From the NCBI GenBank assembly GCA_937922435.1, contig CAKZVT010000011.1, positions 116,341 to 180,340 of the forward strand: DNA of 64,000 nucleotides, in the 5' to 3' direction. The notes under the pieces are model-generated. The model was not told the DNA's origin. It did not search any database and saw only the letters and a list, made by a program, of their open reading frames with translations. Shown one piece after another: positions 16,248 through 25,004 of the stretch; position 1 is the stretch's first letter; every line of letters begins with the position of its first letter. This DNA is from an uncultured Prevotella sp. Its GTDB lineage: Bacteria; Bacteroidota; Bacteroidia; Bacteroidales; Bacteroidaceae. A program made the position numbers and the translations under genes.

Positions 16248-17534
16248 TTAAACACAATCGTTCAGAAAGTCTGCCACAATGTAGCTGCTGCCGCCTACGA
16301 AAATGAAGTCGTCGGCAGAGGCGTCGCCCAACGCTTTGGTGTAAGCGCTCCTTACATCGGGGTAACATGCCGCATCGAGATGCAGTTCCGTTCCGATTCG
16401 CATGATTTCGTGCTCGTCGATGGCGCGCTTGTTGTCAGCCTTGGTGAAATAGTACACGGCATTGCGTGGCAACATGCCCATAACGGTGTGTATGTCCTTG
16501 TCGTCAACCATGCCGAATACAATCCGCATCCGTCGGCAACGCTGCAACTTTAGCTGTCGGCTTATGTATTGCCAGCCTCCGGCATTGTGGCCGGTATCGC
16601 ATATTACAAGTGGATGTTCGTGCACTTTCTGCCAGCGTCCGAGCAGCCCGGTAAGCTCCGACACGCCGGCGAAACCTGTGTGAACGGCATCGTCACTAAT
16701 GGCAACACCTGCTTTTCGCAACTGCTTGACGGCGCAGAGAACAGTCCCGGTATTCTTCTCTTGATATATTCCTCCAAGCTCGCCATGCAGGAGACCGATC
16801 GTTTTGGTGGCATAATCTATTCCACCTTTCTCGGCCAAACAGGTATTAACGACTTCGCCCTCGTCTTCTGCAAAAACAAGCGGTGCTCCGCTTTCTTCCG
16901 CCTTTGCTGTGAATACGGGACGTGTCTCGCTGACGCTTTCGCCGACAACCACGGGCACACCTTCTTTTATTATGCCGGCTTTCTCGTACGCGATTTTGGC
17001 AAGGGTGTCACCAAGAAACTGCGTATGGTCGAAACTGATGTTTGTTATTACTGAAAGTAGGGGAGTGATGATGTTGGTGCAGTCGAGCCTTCCGCCAAGC
17101 CCCACTTCAATGATGGCGATATCAACCTTGCAGTCGGAGAAATACTTGAACGCCAAGGCAGTAGTCAATTCAAAAAAACTCGGGCTTAAAGGCTCGAAGA
17201 AACTGCGTTCTTTTGCAACGAAGTCAACCACGTAGTCCTCGCTGATGCACTGTCCGTCAACCCTGATGCGCTCACGGAAGTCTTTAAGATGGGGTGATGT
17301 GTAAAGTCCGACCTTGTAGCCCTGCGCCTGCAATATGGCGGCTATGGTGTGCGAGCAAGAGCCCTTGCCGTTGGTTCCGGCTACGTGTACGGTCTTATAG
17401 TTTGCATGTGGATGGCCGAAATGTTCGTCCAGCATGACGGTGTTGTACAACCCCTCCTTATAAGCAACAGCGCCCACTTTTTGAAACATAGGGACGCTGT
17501 TGTACAGATATTCGATGGTTTCCTTATATGTCAT
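16248..17534 (-). CDS. folC: Folylpolyglutamate synthase / dihydrofolate synthase
   Basis: 428 residues of the Mur ligase family. It adds glutamate to folates and, in many bacteria, also makes dihydrofolate from dihydropteroate. The ATP-binding loop GTNGKGSCSHTIAAIL is at residues 53-68, followed by YTSPHLKDFRERI, IIEVGLGGRLDCTN and SFDHTQFLGDTLAKIAYEKAGI. The C-terminal domain has VICDTGHNAGG. All the usual motifs are present. It begins 18 nt after dnaJ on the same strand, so the two may share an mRNA. Confidence 0.95.
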   Translation of the reverse strand: MTYKETIEYLYNSVPMFQKVGAVAYKEGLYNTVMLDEHFGHPHANYKTVHVAGTNGKGSCSHTIAAILQAQGYKVGLYTSPHLKDFRERIRVDGQCISEDYVVDFVAKERSFFEPLSPSFFELTTALAFKYFSDCKVDIAIIEVGLGGRLDCTNIITPLLSVITNISFDHTQFLGDTLAKIAYEKAGIIKEGVPVVVGESVSETRPVFTAKAEESGAPLVFAEDEGEVVNTCLAEKGGIDYATKTIGLLHGELGGIYQEKNTGTVLCAVKQLRKAGVAISDDAVHTGFAGVSELTGLLGRWQKVHEHPLVICDTGHNAGGWQYISRQLKLQRCRRMRIVFGMVDDKDIHTVMGMLPRNAVYYFTKADNKRAIDEHEIMRIGTELHLDAACYPDVRSAYTKALGDASADDFIFVGGSSYIVADFLNDCV

Positions 17535-17552
17535 CCTTGTGGTTGCTTCAGG

Positions 17553-18728
17553 TTAATTAAAGTAGTTCCTGAATTTTTGGAATATTGTTTTCTTTGTATA
17601 ATCGTCGCCCTTGAAGTTGTCGCTGTCGCGCATCTCCTCAAGTGCTTCGCGTTCGCTGCGGCTTAATGTTTTAGGTACATATACGCTGATGTTCACGACC
17701 ATGTCGCCTACACCGCGTCCGTAACCCTGTACGGCTGGCAGTCCCTTGCCTCTCAACCTCAAGGCTTTGCCCGGTTGTGTGCCAGGTTCTATCTTTATCC
17801 TGACGCGTCCGCCGTCGATGGTAGGGATTTCAACCGTTCCGCCAAGGGCAGCCGTCGGGAAATCCAGCAGCAGGTTGTATATTATGTCGTTGTCGTCACG
17901 TACAAAAGTGTCGTTAGGCTCTTCCTCGATATATACCTGGATGTTGCCCGGTACACCGTTGTGTCGGCCTGCATTGCCCTTGCCCGGCACGTTGACTATC
18001 ATGCCTTCGGACACTCCTGCCGGTATGTTGATTTCAACAACCTCTTCACCTTTTACAACTCCGCTGCCGCCACACACACGGCACTTGTTCTTTATTACAG
18101 AGCCTTCTCCGCCGCATGTGGGGCATACGCTTTGTGTCTGCATCATGCCAAAGAGGCTCTGCGTAGTGTGTGTTACAACTCCGCTGCCGTGACATGTCGG
18201 GCAAGTCTCCTTCGCGCTGTTGCCTTCAGCTCCGCTACCGTGGCAGTGGTTGCAGGTAACATCCTTCTTGACCTTGAACTTCTTGGTTACTCCAGTGGAT
18301 ATTTCCTGCAACGAGAGCTTTACTTTCAGTCGCAGGTCAGAGCCTCTGTGCTGTGCCGGGCGACGTTGGCCGCCACCGCCGAAACCGCTGCCACCGAAGC
18401 CGCCAAACCCTCCGCGTCCGCCGAACACGTCGCCGAACATGGAGAATATGTCGTCCATCGAGAAGCCTCCGGCACCGCCGAAGCCACCAAATCCGCCTTC
18501 GCCGCCAGGGCCGTTGAAGCCGAACTGGTCGTACTGCTTCCTCTTCTGTGGGTCATGCAGTACGTCGTAAGCCTCGGCTGCCTCCTTGAATTTATCCTCG
18601 GCCTCTTTGTTGCCAGGATTCCTGTCAGGGTGGTATTTGATGGCGATTTTCCTGTAAGCCTTCTTTATTTCGTCTTCTGAGGCGTCTTTGCTTACGCCAA
18701 GCACCTCGTAATAATCTCTTTTAGCCAT
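17553..18728 (-). CDS. dnaJ: Chaperone DnaJ
   Basis: 391-residue type I J-protein, partner of DnaK. The J domain occupies about residues 1-70 with the HPD motif at 33-35. A long Gly/Phe-rich region follows (about 75-125, with several GGFGG repeats). The zinc region has four CxxCxGxG motifs (CNHCHGSG, CPTCHGSG, CPTCGGEG, CRVCGGSG), and the C-terminal substrate-binding domains come last. The gene lies 132 nt downstream of grpE, and the gap is filled by an AT-rich inverted repeat. Confidence 0.98.
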   Translation of the reverse strand: MAKRDYYEVLGVSKDASEDEIKKAYRKIAIKYHPDRNPGNKEAEDKFKEAAEAYDVLHDPQKRKQYDQFGFNGPGGEGGFGGFGGAGGFSMDDIFSMFGDVFGGRGGFGGFGGSGFGGGGQRRPAQHRGSDLRLKVKLSLQEISTGVTKKFKVKKDVTCNHCHGSGAEGNSAKETCPTCHGSGVVTHTTQSLFGMMQTQSVCPTCGGEGSVIKNKCRVCGGSGVVKGEEVVEINIPAGVSEGMIVNVPGKGNAGRHNGVPGNIQVYIEEEPNDTFVRDDNDIIYNLLLDFPTAALGGTVEIPTIDGGRVRIKIEPGTQPGKALRLRGKGLPAVQGYGRGVGDMVVNISVYVPKTLSRSEREALEEMRDSDNFKGDDYTKKTIFQKFRNYFN

Positions 18729-18736
18729 AACCTTCT

Positions 18737-18857
18737 TTAATTAAGAATTAAGAGTTAAGAATTAAGAGTTAACAATATAAGAATTAAGAAAACGCCAGTC
18801 TGTCACCAGCAAAGCATGTTTTCTTAATTCTTAATTCTTAACTCTTAATTTTTAATT
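18737..18857. repeat. AT-rich inverted repeat between grpE and dnaJ (TTAAGAATTAAG type)
   Basis: The left part (18737-18791) and right part (18818-18857) consist of TTAAGAATT / TTAAGAGTT units in opposite orientation around a G+C-richer loop. The units are the same as at 872-951. The repeat takes up nearly the whole gap. Confidence 0.85.
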
Positions 18858-18860
18858 GTG

Positions 18861-19460
18861 CTATTGCCCTACGGCGACCTTTGCGTGCCTTATGACTTTA
18901 TCGTTAAGAGTATAACCTGTCTGTACGCAGTCAAGCACTTTGCCTTTCTTGTCGTCGCCCATTCCCGGTACCATTGCCACTGCTTCGTGGAAGTTAGTGT
19001 CAAAGTCGGCATCCTCGGTGTCAATCTTTTTAACGCCAAGGCTTTCCAGAATCTTATTTGTCTTTTGGTAAATCAGCTTCATGCCTTCCCTCAACACCTC
19101 TACTTCTTCCGTCTTTTCAGCGTTGGCTATGGCGCGCTCCATGTCGTCGATGACTGGGAGTATGGCCTGTACTGCTTTCTCCGAACCGTTCAATATCAGC
19201 TCCGCCTTCTCTTTCAACGTGCGCTTGCGGTAGTTGTCAAATTCGGCGACAGAGCGCAGATACTTATCTTTAAGCTGCTCTATCTCCTCTTGGGCTGCGG
19301 CCAAAGGGTCTTTCTCTTCCGCCTTTTCGGCTGTATCGCCGTTTTCGCCGGCATCTGCCTCGCCGCTTGAAGCCTCCTGGGCATTTATGTTCTCCGTTTC
19401 TTTTTCAGGAGCGTCGTTGACCGTTTCCTCCTTCTTTATATCTTCATTTTCCTCTTTCAT
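18861..19460 (-). CDS. grpE: Nucleotide exchange factor GrpE
   Basis: 199 residues from the ATG at 19460. A frame extends 63 nt upstream, but those residues are hydrophobic and unlike GrpE. The first 60 or so residues are a very acidic, disordered tail. A long coiled coil follows (EEIEQLKDKYLRSVAEFDNYRKRT), the dimer helix of GrpE, then the C-terminal beta-wing with GVKKIDTEDADFDTNFHEAVA. GrpE exchanges ADP for ATP on DnaK. grpE and dnaJ are adjacent; dnaK is not in the window. No heat-shock operator is visible. Confidence 0.96.
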   Translation of the reverse strand: MKEENEDIKKEETVNDAPEKETENINAQEASSGEADAGENGDTAEKAEEKDPLAAAQEEIEQLKDKYLRSVAEFDNYRKRTLKEKAELILNGSEKAVQAILPVIDDMERAIANAEKTEEVEVLREGMKLIYQKTNKILESLGVKKIDTEDADFDTNFHEAVAMVPGMGDDKKGKVLDCVQTGYTLNDKVIRHAKVAVGQ

Positions 19461-19523
19461 AGTGCAAATGATTTTTTGTTGAACGTACAGCAAAAATCTT
19501 GCCAACACGCATACAACTGTCAA

Positions 19524-21137
19524 CTATTCGTACATCTTGGCGCGCTGCTCCTTCAGTTGCTCGTCATAGATATAGTCATCATACTGCATGAGCTTGTCGA
19601 TTGTTCCATTCGGAGTAAGTTCAATTATGCGGTTAGCCACGGTCTGTATGAACTCGTGGTCGTGGCTGCTGAACAATATGTTGCCCTTGAAACTGATGAG
19701 GTTGTTGTTGAAAGCCTGTATGCTCTCCAAGTCGAGATGGTTGGTAGGCGTATCAAGAATGAGGCAGTTGGCGTTTTTAAGCTGCATACGCGCTATCATG
19801 CAACGCATCTTCTCACCGCCGCTCAATACGTTTACTTTCTTCAGCACCTCTTCACCGCTGAACAGCATACGCCCGAGATAGCCTTTCATCATGACCTCGT
19901 TGCCCGTGCCAAACTGGCTAAGCCAGTCTACAAGGTTAAGGTCGCTCTCGAAGAACGACGTGTTGTCGAGCGGAAGGTATGCCGTAGTTATGGTAACGCC
20001 CCATTTGTATGTGCCGGCTGCGGCCTCACGGTTGCCGTTGATGATTTCAAACAGCGCGGTCATGGCCTTGGGGTTGTGGCTAAGGAACACCACTTTTTCA
20101 CCTTTCTCTATATTGAAGTTGACGTTGTCGAACAGCACTGTGCCGTCAGTGTCGACCGCCTTCAAGCCTTCAACTTCGAGGATTTGGTTGCCCGGCTCGC
20201 GCTCCATCTGGAAGATGATGCCCGGATATTTGCGTGAAGAAGGACGGATTTCGTCGACAGTGAGCTTTGCCAGCATCTTCTTGCGGCTTGTTGTCTGCTT
20301 GCTCTTTGCCACATTGGCAGAGAAGCGGCGGATAAACTCTTCCAGCTCCTTGCGCTTTTCCTCGGCTTTCTGCCTCTGGTTCTGCGCCTGGCGCAGGGCC
20401 AGCTGCGAACTTTCATACCAGAACGAATAGTTGCCGGCGAATACAGTCACCTTGCCGAAGTCGATGTCGACCGTCTGCGTGCTCACCGCGTCGAGGAAGT
20501 GGCGGTCGTGGCTCACAACGAGTACCGTCTGCTCCACGTTGCTAAGATACTCCTCAAGCCATTGCACGGTGTCGAGGTCGAGGTCGTTGGTAGGCTCGTC
20601 GAGCAGCAAGTTGTCAGGATTGCCGAACAAAGCCTTGGCCAGCATTACGCGCACCTTCTCGTTGTTAGACAGCTCGCTCATCTGCTTCTGGTGCATGTCT
20701 TCCTTCACTCCGAGGTTTGAGAGCATCTGCGCGGCGTCGCTTTCGGCGTTCCATCCGCCCATTTCGGCAAATTTCTCTTCAAGTTCGGCCACGCGGTTGC
20801 CGTCTTCGTCGCTGAAGTCTTCCTTCATGTAAAGGGCCTCGCGCTCCTTCATGTTCTGCCAAAGAGGCTGGTGTCCCATGAGTACAGTGTCCATTACGCT
20901 GTACTGGTCGTATTTGAAGTGGTCCTGGTCCAATACGGAAAGGCGCTCGCCCGGGCCCAGCTCAATGCTGCCCTTGTTGGGCTCAAGCTCTCCGCTTATG
21001 GCTTTGAGCAGGGTTGACTTGCCGGCACCGTTGGCACCGATTACGCCGTAAATGTTGCCATTGGTGAACTTGATGTTTACATCCTTGTAAAGAACTCTCT
21101 TACCGAACTGGATTGCAAGATTTGTGACTGTTATCAT
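19524..21137 (-). CDS. ABC-F family ATPase (YbiT-like) with an altered second ATP site
   Basis: 537 residues with two ATPase domains joined by a charged linker (about residues 240-310) and no membrane part. ABC-F proteins act on the ribosome. Domain 1 has a normal Walker A (GANGAGKST) and Walker B (LLLDEPTND) but an altered signature (LSNNEK). Domain 2 has a normal signature (LSGGEK), but its Walker A reads LSHNPKAMT, with Met where the Lys should be, and its Walker B reads LILDTPTNH, with Thr in place of the catalytic Glu. Because each site pairs one domain's Walker motifs with the other's signature, one site is complete and the other looks dead. Antibiotic resistance is not indicated. Confidence 0.93.
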   Translation of the reverse strand: MITVTNLAIQFGKRVLYKDVNIKFTNGNIYGVIGANGAGKSTLLKAISGELEPNKGSIELGPGERLSVLDQDHFKYDQYSVMDTVLMGHQPLWQNMKEREALYMKEDFSDEDGNRVAELEEKFAEMGGWNAESDAAQMLSNLGVKEDMHQKQMSELSNNEKVRVMLAKALFGNPDNLLLDEPTNDLDLDTVQWLEEYLSNVEQTVLVVSHDRHFLDAVSTQTVDIDFGKVTVFAGNYSFWYESSQLALRQAQNQRQKAEEKRKELEEFIRRFSANVAKSKQTTSRKKMLAKLTVDEIRPSSRKYPGIIFQMEREPGNQILEVEGLKAVDTDGTVLFDNVNFNIEKGEKVVFLSHNPKAMTALFEIINGNREAAAGTYKWGVTITTAYLPLDNTSFFESDLNLVDWLSQFGTGNEVMMKGYLGRMLFSGEEVLKKVNVLSGGEKMRCMIARMQLKNANCLILDTPTNHLDLESIQAFNNNLISFKGNILFSSHDHEFIQTVANRIIELTPNGTIDKLMQYDDYIYDEQLKEQRAKMYE

Positions 21138-21170
21138 TCCTTAATTTTACCTTATATTATAATTGCGGCG

Positions 21171-21202
21171 CAAAATTACAACAATTTATCCGATTAGCCA
21201 AA
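21171..21202 (-). promoter_or_regulatory. Promoter of the ABC-F gene
   Basis: On the minus strand: TTTG at 21202-21199, 20 nt, then TAATTTTG at 21178-21171. Exact match to both consensus boxes. Confidence 0.8.
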
Positions 21203-21214
21203 TTAAATGGCAAA

Positions 21215-21500
21215 ACAAGGCCGTTTGTCTATCTGCGGCGATGCCGTCTTGCAGGGGCGCTGCATAACGGTGGTTTTGCGAAAGGCCATGTTTCAGCCTG
21301 CAATATGCGGCAAACCAGCCTGCAAAAGACCGTCTTTTGCAGGCTAAAACGCGGCCTTTTGCGTGTTGCCATGCAACCTGTTGATAATCAACAGCTTACC
21401 GCAATATGTGAAAAGAACCGTCAAAGCCTTACGCTTGGACGGCTTAGACGGTGCGTTTTGACGGTTCAAGCGCATCGTTTTGACGGTTCTTAATGGGCAA
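21215..21500. repeat. Intergenic hairpin repeats before fabD
   Basis: The 531-nt gap between the divergent ABC-F and fabD genes has no credible coding region. It contains a perfect 11-bp hairpin (21318-21328 with 21334-21344) whose arms read GCCTGCAAAAG and CTTTTGCAGGC, part of the AAAGGCCGTCTTTT repeat family. After it come several copies of TTTTGACGGTTC (near 21465 and 21478) with inverted relatives near 21415. Confidence 0.7.
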
Positions 21501-21602
21501 GTGGATTTTGATATGAAAGCCTGACGGCGGCGTGCTTTGCCCTTGTTTGCATGGCGTAAACGTGCGTAATCAGTTGCAAACAGCCGATAAATGCGTCATT
21601 GC

Positions 21603-21633
21603 TTGCATGTATTGAAAAAAAAACTTACCTTTG
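21603..21633 (+). promoter_or_regulatory. Promoter of fabD
   Basis: TTG at 21603-21605, 20 nt, then TACCTTTG at 21626-21633. The -7 box is exact; the -33 box has three of four bases. The start codon is 35 nt beyond the -7 box. Confidence 0.7.
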
Positions 21634-21668
21634 CACGCTAAATAATTTATAGTAAATAATTTATCGAA

Positions 21669-22556
21669 ATGAAAGCATTTGTTTTTCCCGGACAGGGAGC
21701 ACAGTTTGTCGGCATGGGCAAGGACCTGTACGACAGCAATCCTTTAGCAAAGGAACTTTTTGACAAGGCCAACGATATTCTCGGTTACAACATCACCGAA
21801 ATCATGTTCAACGGTACTGACGAAGAGCTGAAGCAGACCAAGGTGACGCAGCCTGCAGTATTCCTGCACAGCGTAATCAGCGCGCTCTGCATGGGCGAAG
21901 GCTTTGCGCCTTCAATGGTTGCAGGCCACTCGCTCGGTGAGTTCTCTGCTTTGGTCGCTGCCGGCGCGTTGAGTTTCGAGGACGGACTGAAGCTGGTTTA
22001 TGCACGTGCGATGGCTATGCAGAAGGCTTGTGAGGCCGCTCCTTCAACGATGGCGGCAATCATCGGCCTGCCCGACGAGAAGGTGGAGGAAATCTGTGCA
22101 GAGGTAAATAGGGAAGGCCACGTATGTGTTCCTGCCAACTTCAACTGCCCGGGACAGCTCGTGATAAGCGGCAACGTTGAAGCAATCAACGAGGCTTGCG
22201 AGAAACTTAAGGCCGCAGGTGCAAAGCGTGCGTTGCCTCTGAAGGTGGGCGGAGCGTTCCACTCGCCGCTGATGCAGCCCGCAAAGGACGAGCTTCAGGC
22301 CGCCATCGAGAAGACCGAGTTCAGCGCGCCGAAGTGCCCCGTTTACCAGAACGTTGACGGAATGCCGCACACCGCCCCGGCTGAAATCAAGGCGAACCTC
22401 ATCGCGCAGCTTACAAGTTCGGTGAAATGGACAAAGTGTGTGCAGTCAATGATTGCCGACGGTGCCGACGACTTCACAGAGTGTGGCCCGGGCAAGGCTC
22501 TCCAGGGCATGATTGGCCGCATCGACAAGAACGTTGCCGCTCACGGAATAGATTAA
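21669..22556 (+). CDS. fabD: Malonyl-CoA:ACP transacylase
   Basis: 295 residues. It moves malonyl groups from CoA to acyl carrier protein for fatty-acid synthesis. The N-terminal FPGQGAQFVGMGKDLYD motif, the nucleophile Ser88 in GHSLGEF and the catalytic His198 in GGAFHSPLM are all present, as is the C-terminal ECGPGKALQGMIGRI. The length and layout are those of FabD. It stands alone, with its own promoter and a terminator after it; other fab genes are not nearby. Confidence 0.97.
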   Translation: MKAFVFPGQGAQFVGMGKDLYDSNPLAKELFDKANDILGYNITEIMFNGTDEELKQTKVTQPAVFLHSVISALCMGEGFAPSMVAGHSLGEFSALVAAGALSFEDGLKLVYARAMAMQKACEAAPSTMAAIIGLPDEKVEEICAEVNREGHVCVPANFNCPGQLVISGNVEAINEACEKLKAAGAKRALPLKVGGAFHSPLMQPAKDELQAAIEKTEFSAPKCPVYQNVDGMPHTAPAEIKANLIAQLTSSVKWTKCVQSMIADGADDFTECGPGKALQGMIGRIDKNVAAHGID

Positions 22557-22597
22557 AGCGACGGAACTTTGGATAATACACTAAGTAACTAACGTTT

Positions 22598-22642
22598 AAG
22601 GAGCAAGGTTGTGACGGATAGCCGTCGCCGCGCTTGCTCCTT
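22598..22642 (+). terminator. Terminator of fabD
   Basis: AAGGAGCAAG (22598-22607) pairs with CTTGCTCCTT (22633-22642), followed by a T-rich stretch (ATTGTTTT). It ends 37 nt before the GH13 start. Confidence 0.75.
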
Positions 22643-22679
22643 TATTGTTTTATCTTATTACACCTTATTTAATATAACC

Positions 22680-24362
22680 ATGAACGATAAAATCATCATA
22701 TACCAAGTGTTTACACGCCTCTTCGGCAACCGTTCCACAACGTGCAAAGAGAACGGAAGTCTGGCTGAAAACGGGTGTGGGAAGATGAGTTTTTTTGATG
22801 ATACTACACTGCGTAGGTTCAAACGCCTCGGCATAACGCATGTATGGTACACAGGAATAATCCGCCATGCCTCAAAAACAGATTATTCAAAATACGGTGT
22901 TCCACGCCAGCATCCAGCAGTAGTGAAGGGAAACGCAGGTTCGCCTTATGCCATTACAGACTATTATGACGTTGACCCTGACCTGGCTGACAATGTAGAC
23001 GACAGGGTGGGGGAGTTCGAGCGGCTTGTGGAAAGGACGCATAAGGCAGGGCTGAAAGTCATCATGGATTTTGTGCCCAACCATGTGGCAAGGCAATACA
23101 AGTCGGTGAAAAAGCCTGAAGGCGTAAAAGACCTCGGCGAGACTGACGACACAGGCATGGGCTTCTCTGCACGCAACAACTTCTATTATTGCGTAAATAC
23201 TCCGTTTGAACCATATTTCGACCTGAACGACGAGACGGGCACGCCTTACTCGGAGTTTCCCGCCAAAGCCACAGGCAACGACCACTTCGACAGCCATCCT
23301 GGCGTAAACGACTGGTATGAAACCGTAAAATTAAATTACGGCATTGACTATTGTGACGCAGGAGGACGCTCGTGCCACTTCGACCCAGTACCTGATACTT
23401 GGCAAAAAATGGTTGACATCATCCGCTTTTGGGCAGGAAAGGGTGTTGACGGCTTCCGTTGCGACATGGCGGAGATGGTGCCGACGGAGTTTTGGAGCTG
23501 GGCTATAGGCAAGGTGAAGGCGGCTCATCCAAACATATTGTTCATTGGAGAGGTCTACAATCCTTCGCTTTACAGGAGTTTTGTAGCGTGCGGCTTCGAT
23601 TATCTGTACGACAAGGTAGGCATGTATGATTGCCTTTGCGGTGTTATGCGCGGTGTTTGTCCGGCCTCGGCGATAACGTGGCAGTGGCAGTCGGTTGACG
23701 ACATAAAGGAGCACATGCTCTATTTCCTTGAGAACCACGACGAACTACGCATCGCAAGCGACTTTCTCGCAGGTGACGCGCGGCGCGGAATACCAGCTGC
23801 AATCGTGAGTGTCCTGATGAACAAAAACCCGTTCATGCTTTATGCCGGGCAAGAGTTTGGCGAGCGTGGCATGGACAAGGAGGGATTCAGCGGCCGTGAC
23901 GGACGTACCACAATATTTGATTATTGGACGGTGCAGGCGCTCTATCATGGTTATGTGAACCGCCGAAAGCTGACCGATGACGAAAAGGCATTGGAGAAAA
24001 CATACTCGCTCTTGCTTAATCTGGCTAACAAGGAAAAGGCGGTAAGCAATGGATTGTTCTTTGACTTGATGTATGCCAACCAAGACGTAAGTTTGTTCAA
24101 CCCGTCAAAACAATACGCATTCATGCGCAAATGCGCCAATGAGGTGCTGCTTGTTGTCGTCAATTTCGCACAAGAAGATGCCGAATGTAGCGTATGCCTG
24201 CCACGTCACGCCTTTGAATACCTTGAAATCCCGGAAAAGACTGTTACCGCGTCGGACCTTCTTTCCAAAGAAGAGACCTTGTCGTTTGACCTGAAAGCTG
24301 AAAGCGTTGTTAAAATGTCAGTTCCCGGATTGGGAGGAAGGGTGTATAAATTTACGGTCTAA
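22680..24362 (+). CDS. Alpha-amylase family glycoside hydrolase (GH13), cytosolic
   Basis: 560 residues from the ATG at 22680. An upstream in-frame ATG would put the start inside the fabD terminator. Conserved GH13 regions: DFVPNH (130-135), GFRCDMAE with nucleophile Asp262, FIGEVYN with acid/base Glu291, and FLENHDE with the transition-state Asp354. There is no signal peptide, so it likely acts inside the cell on alpha-glucans or maltooligosaccharides. The C-terminal beta domain (from about 480) is as usual. It could be a trehalose- or maltose-active relative; the exact substrate is open. Confidence 0.88.
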   Translation: MNDKIIIYQVFTRLFGNRSTTCKENGSLAENGCGKMSFFDDTTLRRFKRLGITHVWYTGIIRHASKTDYSKYGVPRQHPAVVKGNAGSPYAITDYYDVDPDLADNVDDRVGEFERLVERTHKAGLKVIMDFVPNHVARQYKSVKKPEGVKDLGETDDTGMGFSARNNFYYCVNTPFEPYFDLNDETGTPYSEFPAKATGNDHFDSHPGVNDWYETVKLNYGIDYCDAGGRSCHFDPVPDTWQKMVDIIRFWAGKGVDGFRCDMAEMVPTEFWSWAIGKVKAAHPNILFIGEVYNPSLYRSFVACGFDYLYDKVGMYDCLCGVMRGVCPASAITWQWQSVDDIKEHMLYFLENHDELRIASDFLAGDARRGIPAAIVSVLMNKNPFMLYAGQEFGERGMDKEGFSGRDGRTTIFDYWTVQALYHGYVNRRKLTDDEKALEKTYSLLLNLANKEKAVSNGLFFDLMYANQDVSLFNPSKQYAFMRKCANEVLLVVVNFAQEDAECSVCLPRHAFEYLEIPEKTVTASDLLSKEETLSFDLKAESVVKMSVPGLGGRVYKFTV

Positions 24363-24390
24363 CGGAATAACATATATGTAAATATTCATC

Positions 24391-24861
24391 ATGGAAGAGA
24401 ATTTCAGCCTTAATGCACACAACAAAGATGAATTTCCACCAGCGCATACGGCAGAGCATCTTTTGAACCAAACGATGATGAGAATGTTCGGATGCGAACG
24501 GTCTTCAAACGCCCATGTGGAAAGGAAAAAGAGCAAGATAACCTATATTCTTGACCATAAGCCCGACCGGCGCGAGGAAAAGGAAATAGAAAAGCGGATG
24601 AACGAGCTTATAGAAGAAGACCTGCCGGTCACTTATGAGTTCGTTTCACGCGACAACGTACCTGCTGAAGTGTCTTTGGACAGATTGCCTGCTGATGCTT
24701 CATATACGTTGCGCCTTGTACGCATAGGTGACTATGATGTGTGTCCGTGTTTGGGAAAACATGTGCGTTCGACATCACAAATAGGACGTTTCGAGCTGCT
24801 GGGAACAAACTGGGACGAGGAAAAACGTTCTTTCAGGATACGTTTCAAAATCGTTCAATAG
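24391..24861 (+). CDS. AlaX-like aminoacyl-tRNA editing protein
   Basis: 156 residues resembling the second additional domain of alanyl- and threonyl-tRNA synthetases. The zinc motif is split as in AlaX: HTAEHLLNQ gives His19 and His23, and VCPCLGKHV gives Cys120 and His124 (CxxxH). Such free-standing proteins cut wrongly attached amino acids from tRNA-Ala (or tRNA-Thr) in the cytosol. The length matches the short AlaX type. It follows the GH13 gene by 28 nt; no shared role is evident. The precise tRNA target is not certain. Confidence 0.78.
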   Translation: MEENFSLNAHNKDEFPPAHTAEHLLNQTMMRMFGCERSSNAHVERKKSKITYILDHKPDRREEKEIEKRMNELIEEDLPVTYEFVSRDNVPAEVSLDRLPADASYTLRLVRIGDYDVCPCLGKHVRSTSQIGRFELLGTNWDEEKRSFRIRFKIVQ

Positions 24862-24921
24862 CGTTCTATGCACCGTTGTTGCTAAGCATAATGCAATGTA
24901 TTGACACTGAACTTGAAAAAC

Positions 24922-24969
24922 AATAAACGTGGAACTGGCAATTATGATAATGTCTGTTCCACGTTTATT
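24922..24969. terminator. Bidirectional terminator
   Basis: AATAAACGTGGAAC (24922-24935) is exactly complementary to 24956-24969, with a 20-nt loop. A/T-runs lie on both sides. It sits between the convergent AlaX-like and small secreted-protein genes. Confidence 0.8.
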
Positions 24970-25004
24970 ATTAAAACTCTTTATGTAAAAAGGCTATTTC
25001 CCTC

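Noticed and set aside
19524..21137. Antibiotic-resistance ABC-F protein
   Set aside because: The linker and sequence are of the housekeeping YbiT-like type and there is no resistance context.
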